Shown here piece by piece: positions 5,155 to 6,549 of a DNA stretch of 6,549 bases. The notes under the pieces are model-generated. The model was given only the letters and a program-made list of their open reading frames with translations. It did no database searches and was not told the DNA's origin. Each line of letters opens with the position of its first letter. Position 1 is the stretch's first letter. The stretch is from an uncultured Collinsella sp. (GTDB lineage Bacteria > Actinomycetota > Coriobacteriia > Coriobacteriales > Coriobacteriaceae). Where the stretch lies: NCBI GenBank assembly GCA_900552875.1, contig USCS01000089.1, positions 1 to 6,549 on the forward strand, read 5' to 3'. Position numbers and translations under genes: made by a program.

Positions 5155-5931
5155 TTGACGCAGCAATTTACGATTTCCATATCCCGACCGGATGGGACGC
5201 CCATCTCCGTCGTCGTTACCAAAAAGCGCGTCAAAAACTTCAACCTACGCGTCACATCAAGCGGTGAGGTCCACGCCAGCGCACCGCTCGGCGCCAGCCG
5301 CGAGCGCATCGAGGCATTTGTGAAGCGCAACAGCACCTGGATTGTCAGCCGACTTGCCAAGCGCGAGCAACATCAGGCGACGGCGCGAGAGCCGCTCAGC
5401 ACCTCGTCCGTCATTGCACTTTGGGGCAAGCCCATCACGGTACAGGATGCACTCGATCACAACTTTGCATCACCCGCGCCGCGGCCCAAGCAGGCCACCT
5501 TCGCAAGCTTTATGGGTACCGACGAATCGGACGAAGGCCCACAGGCCAAGCGGCGCGCAATCCTCGACGGCCTAACGTCCGACGAGCTCCAAGCCCACAT
5601 CAGCCAGCTTTATACGACCGAGGTCACCGCAGCGCTACGCGACATCGTGCACGCATACGAAATCACAATGAGTGTCGCCGTTTCCCGCGTCTCCGTGCGC
5701 AGCATGAAAACGCGCTGGGGATCATGCACGCCCAAGACCGGAGCCATTCGCATCGCACGCGAACTTGCCGCTTATCCCATCGAGTGTCTCGACATGGTTG
5801 TCGCCCACGAGCTCGTCCACTTGCTCGAGCCAAGCCACAATCAGCGGTTTCACGCCCTGCTCGACAGGTACTGCCCCAACAATAGAGCGCTGTCGCAGCG
5901 GCTCAAGCAGCCACCCATAGAGACGTATTAG
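5155..5931 (+). CDS. YgjP-like (DUF45) zinc metallopeptidase-domain protein
   Basis: This 258-residue protein of the YgjP/DUF45 family has a zincin-type active site. The N-terminal region KKRVKNFNLRVTSSGEVHASAP (23-44), followed by TWIVSRL (61-67), matches the family's opening beta-hairpin and helix. The core has TRWGSCTPKTGAIRI (186-200) and then VVAHELVHL (215-223), with zinc ligands H218 and H222 and general base E219. H228 in PSHNQRF is the likely third ligand. A polar, proline- and acid-containing insertion at about 103-135 makes it longer than E. coli YgjP. I chose TTG 5155 because GAAGGA (5143-5148) lies 6 bases upstream. In-frame TTG 5092 and ATG 5122 fall before or inside the hairpin and have no ribosome site. 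The biological substrate is uncertain; E. coli YgjP has been described as a UTP pyrophosphatase, so a peptidase role is not assured. Confidence 0.88.
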   Translation: MTQQFTISISRPDGTPISVVVTKKRVKNFNLRVTSSGEVHASAPLGASRERIEAFVKRNSTWIVSRLAKREQHQATAREPLSTSSVIALWGKPITVQDALDHNFASPAPRPKQATFASFMGTDESDEGPQAKRRAILDGLTSDELQAHISQLYTTEVTAALRDIVHAYEITMSVAVSRVSVRSMKTRWGSCTPKTGAIRIARELAAYPIECLDMVVAHELVHLLEPSHNQRFHALLDRYCPNNRALSQRLKQPPIETY

Positions 5932-5937
5932 AACCGG

Positions 5938-6423
5938 TTAGCGCACGCGCTCGATCTCGACGCCGCAGCTTGCCAGGGGAAGACCGACGGGCGCCCAAGG
6001 CTTATCGAGCTTAACACGCACGCCAAGCAGCAAGGGGTAACGACGCAGCAGCATCTGGGCCACACCCTCGGCTGCCGCCTCGATGAGTTTAAACGTATGC
6101 TCGCGCAGATAGCCATCGACATCGTGGCACACCGAGCCGTAGTCAATCGAAGCGTCCAGGTTATCGTGCTCCCCCGCTGCACGCAGGTCGGCATAGAGCA
6201 CCAAGGACACGATGAACTTCTGGCCCAGCGCGTTCTCTTCGGGATACACGCCGTGGTTGGCAAAGACCTCGAGACCGTCGATAGTAATACGGTCGGCATG
6301 GCGCAGATCGTCATAGCTCACGTGGGGAACCGCCGTTGCGGTGGATATTTCGCCCCTTCCACGGCGGGCGAGCTCGGCGCCTTCAGTCTTGGTTGCATTC
6401 TCGGGCAGTTTCTTGTTGCTCAT
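5938..6423 (-). CDS. folB: Dihydroneopterin aldolase
   Basis: FolB converts 7,8-dihydroneopterin to 6-hydroxymethyl-7,8-dihydropterin and glycolaldehyde in tetrahydrofolate synthesis. The domain covers about residues 44-161, the family's full length. It opens with RITIDGLEVFANHGVYPEEN (45-64). By alignment from memory with the S. aureus enzyme, E63 (E22), Y95 in IDYGSV (Y54) and K141 in KLDKP (K100) are the active-site residues, and E115 in FKLIE contacts the pterin. A polar, low-complexity N-terminal tail of about 43 residues precedes it. The ATG is supported by GAAGGAGA with an 8-base spacer, and the only other in-frame candidate (GTG at 6321) lacks a site, so the tail appears real. The gene is convergent with the YgjP-like gene, with 6 bases between the stops and no room for a separate terminator. 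No other folate gene is in the window. Confidence 0.94.
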   Translation of the reverse strand: MSNKKLPENATKTEGAELARRGRGEISTATAVPHVSYDDLRHADRITIDGLEVFANHGVYPEENALGQKFIVSLVLYADLRAAGEHDNLDASIDYGSVCHDVDGYLREHTFKLIEAAAEGVAQMLLRRYPLLLGVRVKLDKPWAPVGLPLASCGVEIERVR

Positions 6424-6466
6424 CGCGATCGTCTCCTTCGTTTAGAACCCCGACCGCGTAAACTAA

Positions 6467-6549
6467 CTACACGCGAATCGACAGGTTCTTTTTATCATCG
6501 CTCCAGTTGCAAGCATTGCGCGCGGGGCATGCAAAGCAGGCGCGCGACG
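6467..6549 (-). CDS. C-terminal end of an unidentified gene, cysteine-rich
   Basis: A reading frame entering from the right edge gives 26 residues before a TAG at 6469-6467. It contains CFACPARNAC, that is C-x2-C-x5-C, and ends KKNLSIRV. Codon third positions are GC-rich like the neighbouring genes. C-x2-C-x5-C near a C terminus occurs in the 4Fe-4S clusters of Nth/MutY-type glycosylases and of AddB/Cas4-type nucleases. Too little is present to choose between these. It lies 43 bases upstream of folB on the same strand. It may be non-coding by chance, as the other two frames also run open for 17-28 codons. Confidence 0.42.
   Translation of the reverse strand, partial: SRACFACPARNACNWSDDKKNLSIRV

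Noticed and set aside
1..6549. Mobile element, phage, CRISPR or tRNA content
   Set aside because: No transposase, integrase, direct-repeat array or tRNA-like cloverleaf was recognised on either strand.

Overview
The window is high-GC (roughly 60%) bacterial DNA with tightly packed genes. It has several features of a gut actinobacterium of the Coriobacteriia, and Collinsella is my best guess. That guess rests on codon style, the combination of gene families and general familiarity; no rRNA or other marker gene is present. There are eight complete protein genes and probably the last 26 codons of a ninth. No tRNA, rRNA, CRISPR, IS element or phage gene is visible, and no gene-free stretch exceeds about 120 bases.

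Layout. (1) 17-1536, plus strand: a Gfo/Idh/MocA oxidoreductase, followed after 2 bases by an acylphosphatase with an unusual N-terminal extension. (2) 1598-1978, plus strand: a small Fur-family regulator with a complete PerR-type metal-ligand set. (3) 1975-2059: a long imperfect palindrome that holds the stop codons of the regulator and of the convergent HAD phosphatase. (4) 3946 down to 2056, minus strand: a SlyD-like FKBP prolyl isomerase, a UreE-like nickel metallochaperone 3 bases later, then a Cof-type HAD phosphatase. Two hairpins lie between the UreE-like gene and the HAD gene. (5) 3947-4066: a divergent intergenic region serving the SlyD operon on one side and a peptidase M19 membrane-type dipeptidase on the other. 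(6) 4067-5931, plus strand: the dipeptidase, a perfect 12-bp GC-rich hairpin, and a YgjP/DUF45-type HExxH metallopeptidase that appears to start with TTG. (7) 6423 down to 5938, minus strand: dihydroneopterin aldolase (FolB, folate synthesis), convergent with the peptidase gene with only 6 bases between them. Upstream on the same strand is the cysteine-rich end of another gene.

How the genes fit together. Most are ordinary housekeeping genes in short transcription units. The most suggestive link is SlyD plus UreE. Both families are known for nickel delivery to urease or NiFe hydrogenase, yet neither enzyme is in this window. The most unusual DNA-level feature is the 85-bp palindrome shared by the two convergent gene ends, which could be a member of a dispersed repeat family. 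I see no clear, entirely new multi-gene system. The findings are therefore modest and each comes with a test.
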